The notes below the pieces were generated by a model. The model saw nothing but the letters and a program-made list of their open reading frames with translations. It was not told the DNA's origin and searched no databases. From an uncultured Rivibacter sp. (GTDB lineage: Bacteria; Pseudomonadota; Gammaproteobacteria; Burkholderiales; Burkholderiaceae): DNA of 6,098 bases. The number at the start of each line of letters is the position of its first letter. The first letter of the stretch is position 1. Positions 6,039-6,098 of the stretch are shown one piece after another. The position numbers and the translations under genes were made by a program. Location: positions 1 to 6,098 of the forward strand of contig CAMLNA010000202.1 of assembly GCA_946481025.1 (NCBI GenBank), read 5' to 3'.

Positions 6039-6098
6039 ATGGCCACCAAGGCAAGCTTCCACTGGCAAGACCCGCTGCTGCTCGACGCGCAGCTCAGC
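6039..6098 (+). CDS. Acyl-CoA dehydrogenase, glutaryl-CoA dehydrogenase-like (N-terminus only)
   Basis: Only the first 20 codons are in the window. They read MATKASFHWQDPLLLDAQLS, closely resembling the N-terminus I know from proteobacterial glutaryl-CoA dehydrogenases (the F-H-W-x-D-P-L-L-L-D pattern). Such enzymes are FAD-dependent and convert glutaryl-CoA to crotonyl-CoA with loss of CO2; close relatives act on other dicarboxylic acyl-CoAs without decarboxylation. A proper AGGAG site and the close spacing to the preceding gene support a real gene in the same operon. Pairing with a 3-hydroxyacyl-CoA dehydrogenase fits a dicarboxylate or ring-opening beta-oxidation route. With no catalytic Glu or FAD-binding region visible, the specific function is tentative. 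Confidence 0.7.
   Translation, partial: MATKASFHWQDPLLLDAQLS

Noticed and set aside
1..6098. CRISPR array, tRNA/rRNA gene, insertion sequence or defence system
   Set aside because: No regularly spaced repeats, no tRNA-like cloverleaf, and no transposase, nuclease or helicase coding sequence were found. Nearly all the DNA is accounted for by metabolic and transport genes.

Overview
The window reads as one stretch of a high-GC proteobacterial chromosome, with strong G/C preference at third codon positions. The protein families, and an intergenic palindromic repeat of a type I associate with Comamonadaceae, suggest a betaproteobacterium of the order Burkholderiales (Variovorax/Acidovorax/Hydrogenophaga-like). 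The genus cannot be fixed from the sequence alone. All genes are on the + strand, tightly packed, and look like one operon that continues past the right edge.

Layout: 1-82 holds the tail of a palindromic repeat and a short leader. 83-3613 encodes the four membrane and ATPase subunits of a branched-chain amino acid (HAAT/Liv) family ABC importer in the order livH, livM, livG, livF. livH and livM are separated by a 137-bp gap carrying a second, longer copy of the repeat; livM/livG and livG/livF overlap by 4 bp (ATGA). 3626-4078 encodes a hot-dog fold acyl-CoA thioesterase of the 4-hydroxybenzoyl-CoA thioesterase type. 4075-4476 is a RidA-family protein that lacks the usual ligand-binding arginine. 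4484-6016 is a two-half 3-hydroxyacyl-CoA dehydrogenase (PaaH/HbdA-like). 6039 to the right edge is the first 20 codons of an acyl-CoA dehydrogenase resembling glutaryl-CoA dehydrogenase. No substrate-binding protein, regulator, RNA gene, insertion sequence, CRISPR array or convincing intrinsic terminator is present. No gap between genes exceeds 300 bases.

How the genes fit together: Liv-type transporters sitting beside CoA-dependent enzymes usually import an organic or aromatic acid rather than leucine. Here the importer would bring in a carboxylate that is activated to a CoA thioester (ligase not in the window) and degraded by beta-oxidation-like steps, with the thioesterase recovering CoA from dead-end thioesters. 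The RidA-like protein implies an enamine/imine intermediate, so a nitrogen-containing acid is an attractive substrate. The aerobic 2-aminobenzoyl-CoA (anthranilate) route is the most specific hypothesis I can offer, but its diagnostic genes would lie outside the window.
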